NCBI RefSeq assembly: GCF_007670255.1
Contig: NZ_SZVS01000002.1
Location: 248,001 to 312,000, forward strand
DNA from: Paenarthrobacter nicotinovorans
GTDB lineage: Bacteria; Actinomycetota; Actinomycetes; Actinomycetales; Micrococcaceae
DNA: 64,000 bases
Direction: 5' to 3'
A model generated the notes under the pieces. It saw only the letters and a program-made list of their open reading frames with translations. It was not told the origin of the DNA and did no database searches. Position 1 is the first letter of the stretch. Every line of letters starts with the position of its first letter. The position numbers were made by a program, and so were the translations under genes. This document shows, one piece after another, positions 55,678 through 64,000 of the stretch.

Positions 55678-57204
55678 CTACTCGCCGCGAACCACGCCGG
55701 CGTCGGCCCGTTCACCCGTGAAGTAGCCGCGGGTGGAAGGGGCGAAGCGGCATACGACAGCCAGGACCACGCCCAGGGCCAGCAGCAGCACGCCACTGAC
55801 AAACGCGCCACCGATGCCGAAGATCTGCGTATCGCCGTAGGACGGATCCCACATCTGCACCGCGGAGATGAAGAACGCCGCCGTCAGGGACAAGGCTCCC
55901 AGGAACGGCAGGATGCCGCGGAACCAGAGGTTGCGGGCGGAATCCCGCAGGGTCGCACGGAAGTACCAGACACAAGAGAACCCGGTGAGCGCATAGTAGA
56001 ACGCGATGAACAGGCTGATGGCACTGATGGAGTCCGAGAGCAGGTTCTCGCTGAGGAAGCTCATGGCCACGTAGTAGACCACCGCCACGGCCCCCATCAC
56101 CTGGGTTGAGAACCCCGGCGTCATGAATCGCTCATGGACCTTTCCGAAGCGCGGGGGAAGGGCGCCATGGACACCCATGGACAGGGTGCCGCGGGCCGTC
56201 GGAAGGATGGTGGTCTGGGTGGAGGAGAGGACAGAGGCCAGCACCGCCACCACAATCAGCCATCCCCACGGACCGAGAACAACATCCTTCATTGCCAGGA
56301 AGACATCGTCCTGGTTGGCCTCATTACCGAGGCCGATACCATCGGTTCCGATCGTGGCGTACATCATCACCAGCAGGGCCACGGACACGTAGATTGCCAC
56401 CAGCACTGAGGCGGAGATAACGGCACCACGGCCCGGGGTTTTGGCCGGGTTTTCGGTTTCTTCATTCAGCGCCAGGCAGGTGTCCCAGCCCCAGTAGATG
56501 AACAGGGCCAGCAGGGCGCCGTGGACCACTGCTCCCGGGTCGGCAAAAGCGCCCGCAGGATTGAACCACTCAAAGTCGAAGGCCTGCCCCTCGGGAGCAC
56601 CGCCTGCGATCCGGAAGATAATTGCCACGGCAAAAATGCCCAGGGAAATGTACTGGATGTACGTCAATGTCCGCTGGACGTGTTCACCCAACCTGATGCC
56701 TCGATGGTTGACGTAGGTCATGAACACGATGAACAGTACGCCCGTGGCGGTCACCAGCCATTTATTCTCCGCCAGGGAGCCATCGCCAATCAGCAGCCAA
56801 AGGTACTTTCCAGCGATCTGGGCAAGGTTTGCCAGGACCACGATCCCAGCCAGGGCCACGCCCCAGCCGCCCAGCCAGCCCGCCCACGGCCCGAACGCTT
56901 TGCGTGCCCAGAAGAACGTGGTTCCACAGTCCGGCATGGCGCTGTTGAGCTCGCGGAACGCGTAGGCAATGAACAGGACAGGAATGAATCCCAGCACAAG
57001 AATGAGCGGCGTGTAGTTCCCGTTGACGGCAACGATGAGCCCCAGGGTCGCCGCCAGCGAATAGACCGGTGCAGTGGATGCAAGCCCCAGCATGACGGAG
57101 TCGCCGAGGTCCAGGATTCCGGCGTGGAGCCCTTTGGGAGGTACGACGGCGGTACGGTCGCCGCCCGCTGGGCCGCCACCCGGCGTCGAGGTTTCAGTGC
57201 TCAT
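55678..57204 (-). CDS. APC-family permease of the ygiB-ygiC operon
   Basis: A 508-residue secondary transporter with about twelve membrane segments. LDLGDSVMLGLASTAPVYSLAATLG near 32 and the later IYWGWDTCLALNEETENPAK near 241 place it in the amino acid/polyamine/organocation superfamily. Its start overlaps the stop of the ATP-grasp ligase gene by 4 bp (ATGA), so the two are made together. By association it may import or export the amine or amino acid used by that ligase (inference). Confidence 0.9.
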   Translation of the reverse strand: MSTETSTPGGGPAGGDRTAVVPPKGLHAGILDLGDSVMLGLASTAPVYSLAATLGLIVAVNGNYTPLILVLGFIPVLFIAYAFRELNSAMPDCGTTFFWARKAFGPWAGWLGGWGVALAGIVVLANLAQIAGKYLWLLIGDGSLAENKWLVTATGVLFIVFMTYVNHRGIRLGEHVQRTLTYIQYISLGIFAVAIIFRIAGGAPEGQAFDFEWFNPAGAFADPGAVVHGALLALFIYWGWDTCLALNEETENPAKTPGRGAVISASVLVAIYVSVALLVMMYATIGTDGIGLGNEANQDDVFLAMKDVVLGPWGWLIVVAVLASVLSSTQTTILPTARGTLSMGVHGALPPRFGKVHERFMTPGFSTQVMGAVAVVYYVAMSFLSENLLSDSISAISLFIAFYYALTGFSCVWYFRATLRDSARNLWFRGILPFLGALSLTAAFFISAVQMWDPSYGDTQIFGIGGAFVSGVLLLALGVVLAVVCRFAPSTRGYFTGERADAGVVRGE

Positions 57205-58406
57205 AGTGCAGCTCCATAGGAAGTAGCAGGGGGCGCGACGGGCGCGGGGGCGTCGATGGTGTTGGGGACGAAGCGGCAGAAGTAGTCCGTGATGGGGCCA
57301 TCCGATTCGCGGATGCCGCAGCCGACTGATTCGCCGTCCACCACCCAGAGCCCGAGGACGGGGTGGTTTCCGTCAAAGTCGGGAAGCGGGTGGTACTGCT
57401 GGTAGCACCAGCCTTCGCGGCCGTAGCCTCCGGGCTGCGAGATATCGATGCCGGGGGCGTGGATGCGGATGTTGTCGCCTTCGCGGCCGTGCAGGGGCTT
57501 GGCCACCCATTCCTTCAGCGGTCCGGGATCGCCGAGGTAGGCGGGCAGCAGGTTCTCGTGGTTGGGGTAGAGATGCCAGAGTGCAGCCAGGAGGGCCTTG
57601 TTGGACAGCAGCATCTTCCAGGCCGGTTCCACCCAGCGGGGATTGTGTGCACGCTGCAGAAGACGGTGGCCGAAAGGCTCCTTCATCATCAATTCCCAGG
57701 GGTACAGCTTGAACATGGTGCTGATCATGAAGTTGTCCAGGTCCACGAACCGATTCAGGTTGGGATCCCAGCCGATGTCCGACATGTTGATGCCGATGGT
57801 GGTCCAGCCGCCCTGGCTGGCCACGTCCCGCATGTAGGCGGCCGTCATCCAGTCCTCGCCGGATTCCTCGGCTTCGGAGTGGGCGACGTGCAGGGTGCTC
57901 ATTCCGGTCCGGTACTGCAGTTTTTGCCACTGCCGGATCAACGCCTCATGGATGCCGTTCCACTGGTCCTTTTCCGGAAAAACATCCTGCAACCAGAACC
58001 ATTGAGCCACCGAGGCCTCGATCAGACCAGTAGGGGTATCGGCGTTGTACTCCAGCATTTTGGCCGGGCCGCCGGCGCCGTCATAGATGAAGTCGAAACG
58101 GCCGTAGATGTCCATGTCCCCGGCCTGCAGCGACTCTGCAGCCAGTTCTAGTGCCTGGCGCCCAATCCCGATGTCGCCCATGGCCCCGGTGGCAAGATAC
58201 TTCGCCGCCTCCAGACACATGAGGTGCATGCCTTCGGCGGTCTCCTCGAGTTTCTCCACCTCGTCCATGGTGAACTCGTAGTAGGCCGATTCGTTCCAGT
58301 ATTCGATCTTCCGGCCGTCGGGCATGGTGGTGGTCGAAAAAACCAGGCCCTGCTCTTCGATCTTCTGCTTCCAGTCCGGCCGAGGCACGGAGGACAGTCG
58401 CCGCAC
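57201..58406 (-). CDS. Glutathionylspermidine synthase-family ATP-grasp ligase (YgiC/YjfC-like)
   Basis: A 401-residue protein matching the C-terminal synthetase half of glutathionylspermidine synthase. Seen: FDFIYDGAGGPAKMLEYNADTPTGL near 104-128, WMTAAYMRDVA near 189, KPLHGREGDNI near 306 (ATP-grasp Lys and loop) and the terminal region SDGPITDYFCRFVPN. The amidase half is absent, as in YgiC/YjfC. It should form an amide between a carboxylate and an amine with ATP, but the true substrate is unknown, and this lineage uses mycothiol rather than glutathione. GTG 58406 is supported by GGGAGG six nt upstream. Confidence 0.88.
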   Translation of the reverse strand: MRRLSSVPRPDWKQKIEEQGLVFSTTTMPDGRKIEYWNESAYYEFTMDEVEKLEETAEGMHLMCLEAAKYLATGAMGDIGIGRQALELAAESLQAGDMDIYGRFDFIYDGAGGPAKMLEYNADTPTGLIEASVAQWFWLQDVFPEKDQWNGIHEALIRQWQKLQYRTGMSTLHVAHSEAEESGEDWMTAAYMRDVASQGGWTTIGINMSDIGWDPNLNRFVDLDNFMISTMFKLYPWELMMKEPFGHRLLQRAHNPRWVEPAWKMLLSNKALLAALWHLYPNHENLLPAYLGDPGPLKEWVAKPLHGREGDNIRIHAPGIDISQPGGYGREGWCYQQYHPLPDFDGNHPVLGLWVVDGESVGCGIRESDGPITDYFCRFVPNTIDAPAPVAPPATSYGAAL

Positions 58407-58408
58407 GC

Positions 58409-59125
58409 CTAGCCTCCCGAGCTTCCGCCGCTTTTGGAACTGCTGCCGAAGCCACCGCGACTGACCGTGCCGCCCTTGGTGCTGTATCCCGTGGAAGTCT
58501 TGGCTCCCTGGGGGACGGTCTTCGTAGCGCTGGGATACGAGCTGCGGTTCTGGCCGACGGCGGGCACGCTGGCGCCGCGCGAGTAGAAGTACCAGGCATA
58601 AACGCCGGAGCTCCGCCCTGCCGAACTGCTGTTGTTGCACTGGTCGTCGTCCACGCGCTCGCCGGTTTCCTCGTTGAAACAGACCTGGGCGTAGTCGGCC
58701 TCTTGTTCGTTGGAGGCCACGATGGCGGTGATCGTTCCGGCCAGGAGGGCCGTCACGCCCAGCCCCACCACGATGGTGCGGCGCTGGGAACGCTTCTTTT
58801 TCTTCGCTGCGGCAGCGGCTTCACGTTCGCGTTCACGCTCAAACGGGTCAACGACGGGCAGGGGCTGTCCCGGCCCAGCCTGTCCTGCCGTGTTACCAGC
58901 CGCGGGAGCTCCCACGGGTGCGCCAGTGGTCTTCTTGTTCTTGGACCGTTTGCCGCTTCCCGTGGGGCCGTCCTCGACCGGGGTGAACAACTCGGGATGG
59001 AGCTCAGGTTTGGGTACCTGCCATGGAGGTGGTTTGGGCGCGTTGTTGGCCGCGTTCAAGCCGTCGTTGTTGTCCCCACCGCTGCCATTGTTGCCGGCCG
59101 CGTCAGGGCTGTCTTTCGGGTCCAT
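58409..59125 (-). CDS. YgiB/DUF1190-like membrane protein
   Basis: A 238-residue protein. A long polar, Pro- and Lys-rich cytoplasmic part (1-118) is followed by one membrane helix, TIVVGLGVTALLAGTITAIV near 120, and an external domain with CFNEETGERVDDDQCNNSSS, then a Gly/Ser-rich tail. The two-Cys segment and the SRGASVPAVG pattern resemble DUF1190 (YgiB), whose gene neighbours ygiC in enterobacteria. AGGGGGA precedes the ATG. It is 2 bp upstream of the ligase gene and leads the operon. Confidence 0.8.
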   Translation of the reverse strand: MDPKDSPDAAGNNGSGGDNNDGLNAANNAPKPPPWQVPKPELHPELFTPVEDGPTGSGKRSKNKKTTGAPVGAPAAGNTAGQAGPGQPLPVVDPFEREREREAAAAAKKKKRSQRRTIVVGLGVTALLAGTITAIVASNEQEADYAQVCFNEETGERVDDDQCNNSSSAGRSSGVYAWYFYSRGASVPAVGQNRSSYPSATKTVPQGAKTSTGYSTKGGTVSRGGFGSSSKSGGSSGG

Positions 59126-59276
59126 GTATATCCCCCTGGATAGACCGTGGTGTGCCCGGCGCCCCGCCGGACCAGAATGCTCAGAGCAAGCCTAGTCCTT
59201 GCACCCTCTGCAGGCACTTATCCCCGCGGCATATGGGGAGAAGTGCCCATCGCGGGAACCGTGCAAGGATGTAGCC

Positions 59277-60800
59277 ATGGCGGCAACTGAGGCTCACGGC
59301 AACGGTGATGAAGGCGCCCTGCTGAAGTTTCCGACGGTGCGCGGCATTGGCCGCGGCCGGGTCACGGCAGGGCTGGTCTTGGCGCTTCTGCTCCCGCCGG
59401 CGGTGGAACTGACCGTTACGGTCCTCAATTTCCGCAACTTTTCCATGATCATGCTTCTTCAGCTTGCCGTGGCCGTGGCGGTGGCCGCCATTGGTGGTTT
59501 GTGGCCTGCGGTGGTTGCGGCCGTGCTGGGAAGTTTCCTGCTGAACTATTTCTCGGCAGACCCGGTGGGATCGTTGTCCATCGCCGATCCCACCACCTTG
59601 TTTACCCTGGTGGTTTTCCTCGCGGTGGCTTGCGGAGTGGCGTTGGCGGTGGGCCTGGCCAGCCGGAGGGCACAGGAAGCGGCGAGGTCCGGCGCGGAGG
59701 CCACTGCGCTCAGTGAACTTGCCCTTCGCATCCTGAGTTCGGATGGCAGCCTTGAGACGTTCCTTGAGAAGGTCCGTGGCAACCTCGGCATGGACGCAGT
59801 GACCCTCCTGGGTTCCACAGGCACAGGGACCACCACCCACGGTGAGCCCCCTGAATGGCGGGTCCTCGCCACCGCCGGCCTGAATCCGCCGGTGACGCAT
59901 GCCGCCGCCGACCACGCCGCCGTCGTCGATCCGCACTACACGCTGCTGCTCCGCGGCGGTCCGTTGTCGCCCCACCACCAGCGGATGCTGGTGGCTTTCG
60001 GCGCGTTCGTGGTGGCTGTCAGGGAGCGGCAACAGCTGGTAAAGAGCAGGCGTGACAATCTGAGGTTGTCGGAGGGGAACAAAATGCGCACGTCGATTCT
60101 TCGGGCGGTTTCCCACGATTTGAGGACACCCTTGGCAGGAATCAAGCTGGCTGTCAGCAGTCTTCGGCAGGAGGACGTGAGCTTTCCCCCGGACGTTGAG
60201 CGGGAGCTGTTGGAAACCATCGAGGATTATGCGGACCGCCTGGACCACTTGGTGGACAACCTCCTGGACATGTCCCGGATCACCGCCGACGCCGTAAACC
60301 CGTTGTTGAGCGGGATCGTGTGGGCGGACGTCCTCCCGGATGCTTTACGGGGCGTTCCGCACGAGCGCCTGCGCAACGAATTGCCGCCCAACCTGCCTCC
60401 CGTACAGGCGGACGCGGGGATGCTCGAAAGGGTCGTGGCCAATATCGTTGAAAATGCCATGAAGTACGCCCCGGATTCGGATGTCGTGCTGACAGCCAGG
60501 GCGGGCGAAGGCATCACCGTGGGGGAGCAGCCGGCCAGCGAACTGCGGATCACGGACCACGGCAAGGGCGTCGGCCATGAGGAGGTCCTCACCATGTTCC
60601 AGCCGTTCCAGCGGTTTGGTGATTCGTCCACTGCCTCAACTGCCGGTGGGACAGGGGCAGGTGGCGGAGTCGGGTTGGGACTGGCCGTGGCGAAGGGATT
60701 CACCGAGGCCATGGGTGGCCGCCTCGCAGCGGAGCCGACGCCGGGTGGAGGCTTGACCATGGTGGTCACCTTGCCGTTGTGGACCGGTGACCCGCTGTGA
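59277..60800 (+). CDS. Sensor histidine kinase, KdpD-like with DUF4118 membrane domain
   Basis: A 507-residue kinase. Four membrane segments (about 33-150) form a KdpD-type DUF4118 domain, then a GAF-like region and the kinase core: SHDLRTPLAGIKLAVSSL near 279 with the phospho-His, NIVENAMKYAPD near 392, DHGKGVGHEE near 428 and GVGLGLAVAKG near 466. The KdpD N-terminal sensor and Usp domains of canonical KdpD are missing. AAGGA precedes ATG 59277. It overlaps the response regulator gene by 4 bp. Confidence 0.93.
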   Translation: MAATEAHGNGDEGALLKFPTVRGIGRGRVTAGLVLALLLPPAVELTVTVLNFRNFSMIMLLQLAVAVAVAAIGGLWPAVVAAVLGSFLLNYFSADPVGSLSIADPTTLFTLVVFLAVACGVALAVGLASRRAQEAARSGAEATALSELALRILSSDGSLETFLEKVRGNLGMDAVTLLGSTGTGTTTHGEPPEWRVLATAGLNPPVTHAAADHAAVVDPHYTLLLRGGPLSPHHQRMLVAFGAFVVAVRERQQLVKSRRDNLRLSEGNKMRTSILRAVSHDLRTPLAGIKLAVSSLRQEDVSFPPDVERELLETIEDYADRLDHLVDNLLDMSRITADAVNPLLSGIVWADVLPDALRGVPHERLRNELPPNLPPVQADAGMLERVVANIVENAMKYAPDSDVVLTARAGEGITVGEQPASELRITDHGKGVGHEEVLTMFQPFQRFGDSSTASTAGGTGAGGGVGLGLAVAKGFTEAMGGRLAAEPTPGGGLTMVVTLPLWTGDPL

Positions 60801-61471
60801 CGCTGGTTCTGATCGTTGAAGACGAGGCCCGCATCGCCCGGGCCATGCAGGTCACCCTCCAGGCCCATGGGTACCAGGCCCTGACCGTGGGAAACGGTGC
60901 CGACGCCCTGAACGCGGCCGCGAAGCACCCGGTCAACATCGTGGTGCTGGACCTGGGCCTTCCGGACATCGACGGCGTGGAGATCATCCGCCGCATCCGC
61001 GGCTGGAGCAGCATGCCCATCATTGTCTTGTCCGCCCGCCATGCTTCGGAGGACAAGGTGGAGGCGCTCGACGCCGGTGCGGACGACTACGTGACCAAGC
61101 CTTTCGGTTTGGATGAGCTGCTTGCGCGGCTGCGGGTGGCCTCACGCCGCGTGGTGGCCGGAGGGGAAGAACCCACGCTGGCAACCGCCGACTTCATTGT
61201 TGATCTCGCCGGGAAAAAGATCGTGAAGGACGGGACCGAGGTCCGGCTGACGCCCACCGAATGGAACATCCTGGAGTTGCTGGTCCGGAACAAGGGCAAG
61301 CTGGTCAGCCAACAGCAGATCCTCACGCAGGTCTGGGGGCAGGCCTATGCCAAGGAAACCCAGTACCTGCGGGTTTACATTGCCCAGTTGCGGCGGAAGT
61401 TGGAGCGTGATCCAGCGGAGCCGCGCCATCTGCATACGGAAGCGGGGATGGGCTACCGTTTTGATCCTTAG
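60797..61471 (+). CDS. OmpR-family response regulator, KdpE-like
   Basis: A 224-residue regulator. The receiver domain has the phospho-Asp in IVVLDLGLPDIDG near 53 and Lys in DDYVTKPFG near 103; the winged-helix domain contains LTPTEWNILELLVRNKGKLVS near 154 and VYIAQLRRKLE near 194, closest to KdpE. GTG 60797 overlaps the kinase stop (GTGA). No kdpFABC genes lie beside the pair within the window, so its targets are elsewhere or it is not a potassium system. Confidence 0.95.
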   Translation: MTLVLIVEDEARIARAMQVTLQAHGYQALTVGNGADALNAAAKHPVNIVVLDLGLPDIDGVEIIRRIRGWSSMPIIVLSARHASEDKVEALDAGADDYVTKPFGLDELLARLRVASRRVVAGGEEPTLATADFIVDLAGKKIVKDGTEVRLTPTEWNILELLVRNKGKLVSQQQILTQVWGQAYAKETQYLRVYIAQLRRKLERDPAEPRHLHTEAGMGYRFDP

Positions 61472-61503
61472 CCGCTGGCCGGTCCGTCCGTAGACTGGTG
61501 CCC

Positions 61504-62160
61504 ATGAACACCGCTTCCGTCCTTGCCGTGTGCCGCGTCCACCAATTGCTTCCCGACCCCGTGGGAAGCGTGGGCGTTACCGCCATTGACAAAAGGCCCG
61601 TCGAAGGACCGGTCAAGGTCCACAAGCTGGGAATCCACGGGGATGTGCAGGCCAGCAGGGTGCACCACGGCGGGGAAGACCAAGCCGTCTACGCTTATTC
61701 GCAGGAAGACGCCGATTACTGGTCCGGCGAGCTGCAGAGGGACATTCCGGCAGGCACCTTCGGAGAGAACCTGCGTGTGGCAGGCATTGACCCCACAGGT
61801 GCCGTGATCGGCGAGCGGTGGAAGATCGGCCTCGACGTCGAACTTGAGGTGACCTCTCCCCGGACCCCTTGCGCCACGTTTCAACGCGTGCTCGGGGAGC
61901 CCAAATGGGTCAAGCGCTTTACCGACGCCGGGCGGGTTGGTTCTTACCTGCGCGTGATCAAGACGGGAAGTATCTCGGCCGGCGACCACATCCACCGCAC
62001 CTTCGTGCCCAAGCACGGCATTACCGTGGGCCAGTGGTTCAGTGAGCCCACCCCGGAGCTGGTGCAGATCCTGCTTGATGCCGAAGCGGACGGGGAGATC
62101 CGCCTGCAAGAGGATTACCACCGTGAGTTCGACAAAGTGCTTCGAAGGAGCGGACTCTAG
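61504..62160 (+). CDS. MOSC-domain protein, YiiM-like
   Basis: A 218-residue protein of the MOSC family. HHGGEDQAVYAYSQEDADYW near 54 and TFGENLRVAGID near 83 are hallmarks, and the conserved Cys that ligates molybdenum cofactor in relatives is in SPRTPCATFQ near 119. Relatives of the YiiM type reduce N-hydroxylated compounds. ATG 61504 lies 7 nt after TAGACT with no ribosome binding site, so leaderless expression is likely; a GTG two codons earlier is possible. Confidence 0.9.
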   Translation: MNTASVLAVCRVHQLLPDPVGSVGVTAIDKRPVEGPVKVHKLGIHGDVQASRVHHGGEDQAVYAYSQEDADYWSGELQRDIPAGTFGENLRVAGIDPTGAVIGERWKIGLDVELEVTSPRTPCATFQRVLGEPKWVKRFTDAGRVGSYLRVIKTGSISAGDHIHRTFVPKHGITVGQWFSEPTPELVQILLDAEADGEIRLQEDYHREFDKVLRRSGL

Positions 62161-62540
62161 CAGCCCCGGGCAAGGATGTGAACAAGCTCACCCGGTGGTC
62201 ACGGGGTCTTAACTCGCGGTGAGGATGCCGCGTGCCCTACACTTGAAACATCCCCCACTCCGGAATTCCCTTTATCCTGCCCAATTCTTGAGGCAGGACT
62301 GGTAAGTGTTGGGGCCCGCAATTGTGTGCGGGCATTTTCATAGGGAGAGCCGGCTAAAGAAAACGCTGTACAGACTGCTGGGATAGCAGCCAAGAGATGC
62401 AGCGGGAAGTCCTGCCATGGGATTGCGACAGCGCCGGACTTCTTGCGGAAGCAGGGCACCATTTCCTGTTTTCGCGACAAGTACTGCGGCCAGCCCAACC
62501 GGGTCGCGCCGACTGCCCTATGGATGAGGAATTTCTCCCT
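62161..62540 (+). other. Long structured leader region of the DEAD-box helicase gene
   Basis: A 380-bp stretch without a confident gene. A TACACT at 62238-62243 may be a -10. Downstream are two hairpins: CCTGCC/GGCAGG (62276-62297) and GCCCGCA/TGCGGGC followed by ATTTTC (62314-62338), the latter terminator-like. A 36-codon ORF (62417-62527, ATG after GGGAAG) ends with TGA overlapping the GAGGA that serves the helicase. This arrangement suggests attenuation or translational coupling, as is usual for cold-inducible helicase genes. Confidence 0.5.
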
Positions 62541-64000
62541 ATGACCGAAAATCTCAACGAAGACTTCGACGCCCGGAACGCTGAAACTGTCGAAGCTGAA
62601 GCACCGGCTGCCGCCGCTGCCGCCGTCGAGAATGCCGCAGCTGAAACTGCGGCCCCCGCCTCAACTGACGCCGCCTCCAAGGACGGCGAAGAAGAAGGCG
62701 TCCGTTTCGCCGAACTCGGCATTGACGGCCGCGTCCTGGCCGCACTGCAGGATGTCGGCTACGAAAAGCCGTCGCCCATCCAGGCCGCAACCATTCCGCT
62801 GCTCCTTGAGGGTCGCGACGTCGTTGGCCTGGCCCAGACCGGTACCGGCAAGACCGCGGCATTCGCTGTTCCCGCGCTGTCCCGCCTGGCCGAACTCCAC
62901 GACCTCAACGGCCCGTCCCGCAAGACCCAGGCTCTGGTCCTGGCTCCGACGCGTGAACTGGCGCTCCAGGTTGCCGAGGCCTTCACGTCCTACGCCAAGC
63001 ACATTGACGACTTCACCGTGCTGCCTGTCTACGGTGGCTCCGCCTACGGCCCCCAGCTCGCTGGCCTTCGCCGCGGTGCCCAGGTTGTTGTCGGCACCCC
63101 TGGTCGTGTCATCGACCACATCGCCAAGGGTTCCCTGGACCTTTCCGAGCTCCAGTACCTGGTGCTTGACGAAGCTGACGAAATGCTCCGCATGGGCTTC
63201 GCCGACGACGTTGAGCAGATCTTCCAGCAGACGCCGGAAGACCGCCAGGTCGCTTTGTTCTCTGCCACCATGCCCGGCCAGATCCGCCGCATGTCCAAGC
63301 AGTACCTGAACAACCCTGCCGAGATTTCCGTGAAGTCCAAGACCTCCACGGGCACCAACATCCGCCAGCGTTACCTCCAGGTCATGGGCCCCCACAAGCT
63401 GGATGCCCTGACCCGCATCCTCGAGGTTGAAGAGTTCGACGGCGTTATCGCCTTCGTGCGGACCAAGATGGCTACCGAGGACCTCGCCGACAAGCTGAAG
63501 TCCCGTGGCTTCCAGGCGGCAGCCATCAACGGTGACATCCCGCAGCAGCAGCGTGAACGCACCGTGGACGCACTCAAGGAAGGCCGCATTGATATCCTCG
63601 TGGCCACCGACGTCGCCGCCCGCGGTCTTGACGTTGAGCGCATCAGCCACGTGATCAACTACGACATTCCGCACGACACCGAGTCCTACGTGCACCGCAT
63701 CGGCCGGACCGGCCGTGCAGGCCGCAACGGTGACGCCGTGCTGTTCATGACGCCGCGCGAGAAGTACTTGCTCCGTGCCATCGAGAAGGCCACCCGCCAG
63801 ACGGTGGAGCAGATGCACCTTCCCACGGCCGAGACCGTCAACTCGCTGCGTCTTGGCAAGTTCGCCGAGCGCATCACGGAGACCCTTGAGTCCGAGGACG
63901 TGGCCTTGTTCCGCGATCTCATTGCCTCCTACGAGGAAGAGCACAAGGTTCCGGCTGCCGAGATCGCCGCCGCTCTTGCCGTCATGGCCCAGGGCGGACA
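62541..64000 (+). CDS. deaD: DEAD-box RNA helicase, DeaD/CsdA-like (C-terminus beyond window)
   Basis: Partial gene; 486 codons are visible. After an acidic Ala-rich N-terminus of about 50 residues come the Q motif GYEKPSPIQAATIP near 74, Walker A AQTGTGKTAAF near 98, PTRELALQ, VLDEADEML near 211, SATMP near 245, ATDVAARGLDVER near 354 and HRIGRTGRAG near 385. It unwinds structured RNA in ribosome assembly and mRNA turnover, often at low temperature. ATG 62541 follows GAGGA by 10 nt; an in-frame ATG at 62520 has no ribosome binding site. Confidence 0.96.
   Translation, partial: MTENLNEDFDARNAETVEAEAPAAAAAAVENAAAETAAPASTDAASKDGEEEGVRFAELGIDGRVLAALQDVGYEKPSPIQAATIPLLLEGRDVVGLAQTGTGKTAAFAVPALSRLAELHDLNGPSRKTQALVLAPTRELALQVAEAFTSYAKHIDDFTVLPVYGGSAYGPQLAGLRRGAQVVVGTPGRVIDHIAKGSLDLSELQYLVLDEADEMLRMGFADDVEQIFQQTPEDRQVALFSATMPGQIRRMSKQYLNNPAEISVKSKTSTGTNIRQRYLQVMGPHKLDALTRILEVEEFDGVIAFVRTKMATEDLADKLKSRGFQAAAINGDIPQQQRERTVDALKEGRIDILVATDVAARGLDVERISHVINYDIPHDTESYVHRIGRTGRAGRNGDAVLFMTPREKYLLRAIEKATRQTVEQMHLPTAETVNSLRLGKFAERITETLESEDVALFRDLIASYEEEHKVPAAEIAAALAVMAQGG

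Noticed and set aside
62199..62498. 99-codon minus-strand ORF in the deaD leader
   Set aside because: No ribosome binding site, it crosses both leader hairpins and the proposed promoter, and its second half is low complexity.
62661..63944. 427-codon minus-strand open frame opposite deaD
   Set aside because: Antisense to a strongly conserved helicase; product is Val/Gly/His-rich without motifs.

Overview
The window is a stretch of a high-GC actinobacterial chromosome, most like Arthrobacter/Paenarthrobacter (Micrococcaceae). This placement rests on the codon and GC bias, on the gene families present (EfeUOB, KdpDE-like pair, HxlR-MFS, GT87/DUF2029 proteins, LplB/YtcP-type sugar ABC importers), and on many start codons preceded by a TANNNT -10 box 6-8 nt upstream instead of a ribosome binding site. 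No phage, insertion sequence, CRISPR array or rRNA was seen. One tRNA (Tyr, GTA) is present.

Layout. 1-8.2 kb: a glycan-utilisation locus. A divergent 2-hydroxyacid dehydrogenase (cut by the window edge) faces an operon of two ABC permeases, a binding lipoprotein, a DUF2264 protein and a GH29 alpha-L-fucosidase, with two LacI-type operators between them. 8.2-18 kb: rarD, an FprA-type ferredoxin/NADP reductase, and an alcohol/aldehyde oxidation cluster (GAF regulator, aldehyde dehydrogenase, zinc alcohol dehydrogenase, DUF779) containing two copies of a 64-bp palindromic repeat; then an amino-acid permease and a DUF2461 gene. 18-27 kb: oxidative stress and iron, with katA-fur under a Fur/PerR-like operator, a HIT-like gene, an EntS-like MFS exporter, htpX, and efeUOB behind an IdeR/DtxR-type box. 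27-30.3 kb: a small two-gene module of visibly lower GC, yajQ, a short Ala-rich membrane protein, tRNA-Tyr and a K+ channel.

30.4-37.6 kb: a thioesterase with a 20-bp perfect palindrome in its promoter, an autoregulated TetR-ABC exporter operon, thioredoxin, an ABM-domain protein, an acyl-CoA synthetase, an AlkA-like glycosylase and a VOC protein. 37.6-43.7 kb: transsulfuration (cbs, cystathionine gamma-synthase), a GT87 membrane glycosyltransferase, and a Tat-exported phospholipase C preceded by a two-unit PHO box. 43.8-52.9 kb: an HxlR-MFS pair, then a beta-galactosidase/sugar ABC operon divergent from a TetR regulator with a shared operator. 53-62 kb: glutaryl-CoA dehydrogenase-like gene, a second GT87 gene, a ygiB-ygiC-APC permease operon, a KdpD/KdpE-like pair and a MOSC protein. 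62.2-64 kb: a DEAD-box RNA helicase with a long structured leader, running off the right edge.

The less expected items are the paired 64-bp palindromes plus a related-looking 66-bp palindrome at a tetR 3' end, the ygiB-ygiC-permease operon in a lineage that normally uses mycothiol, the low-GC two-gene module with a possible acetyltransferase-like protein, and a 36-codon upstream ORF whose stop overlaps the deaD ribosome binding site. All function calls come from reading motifs; no database search was run.
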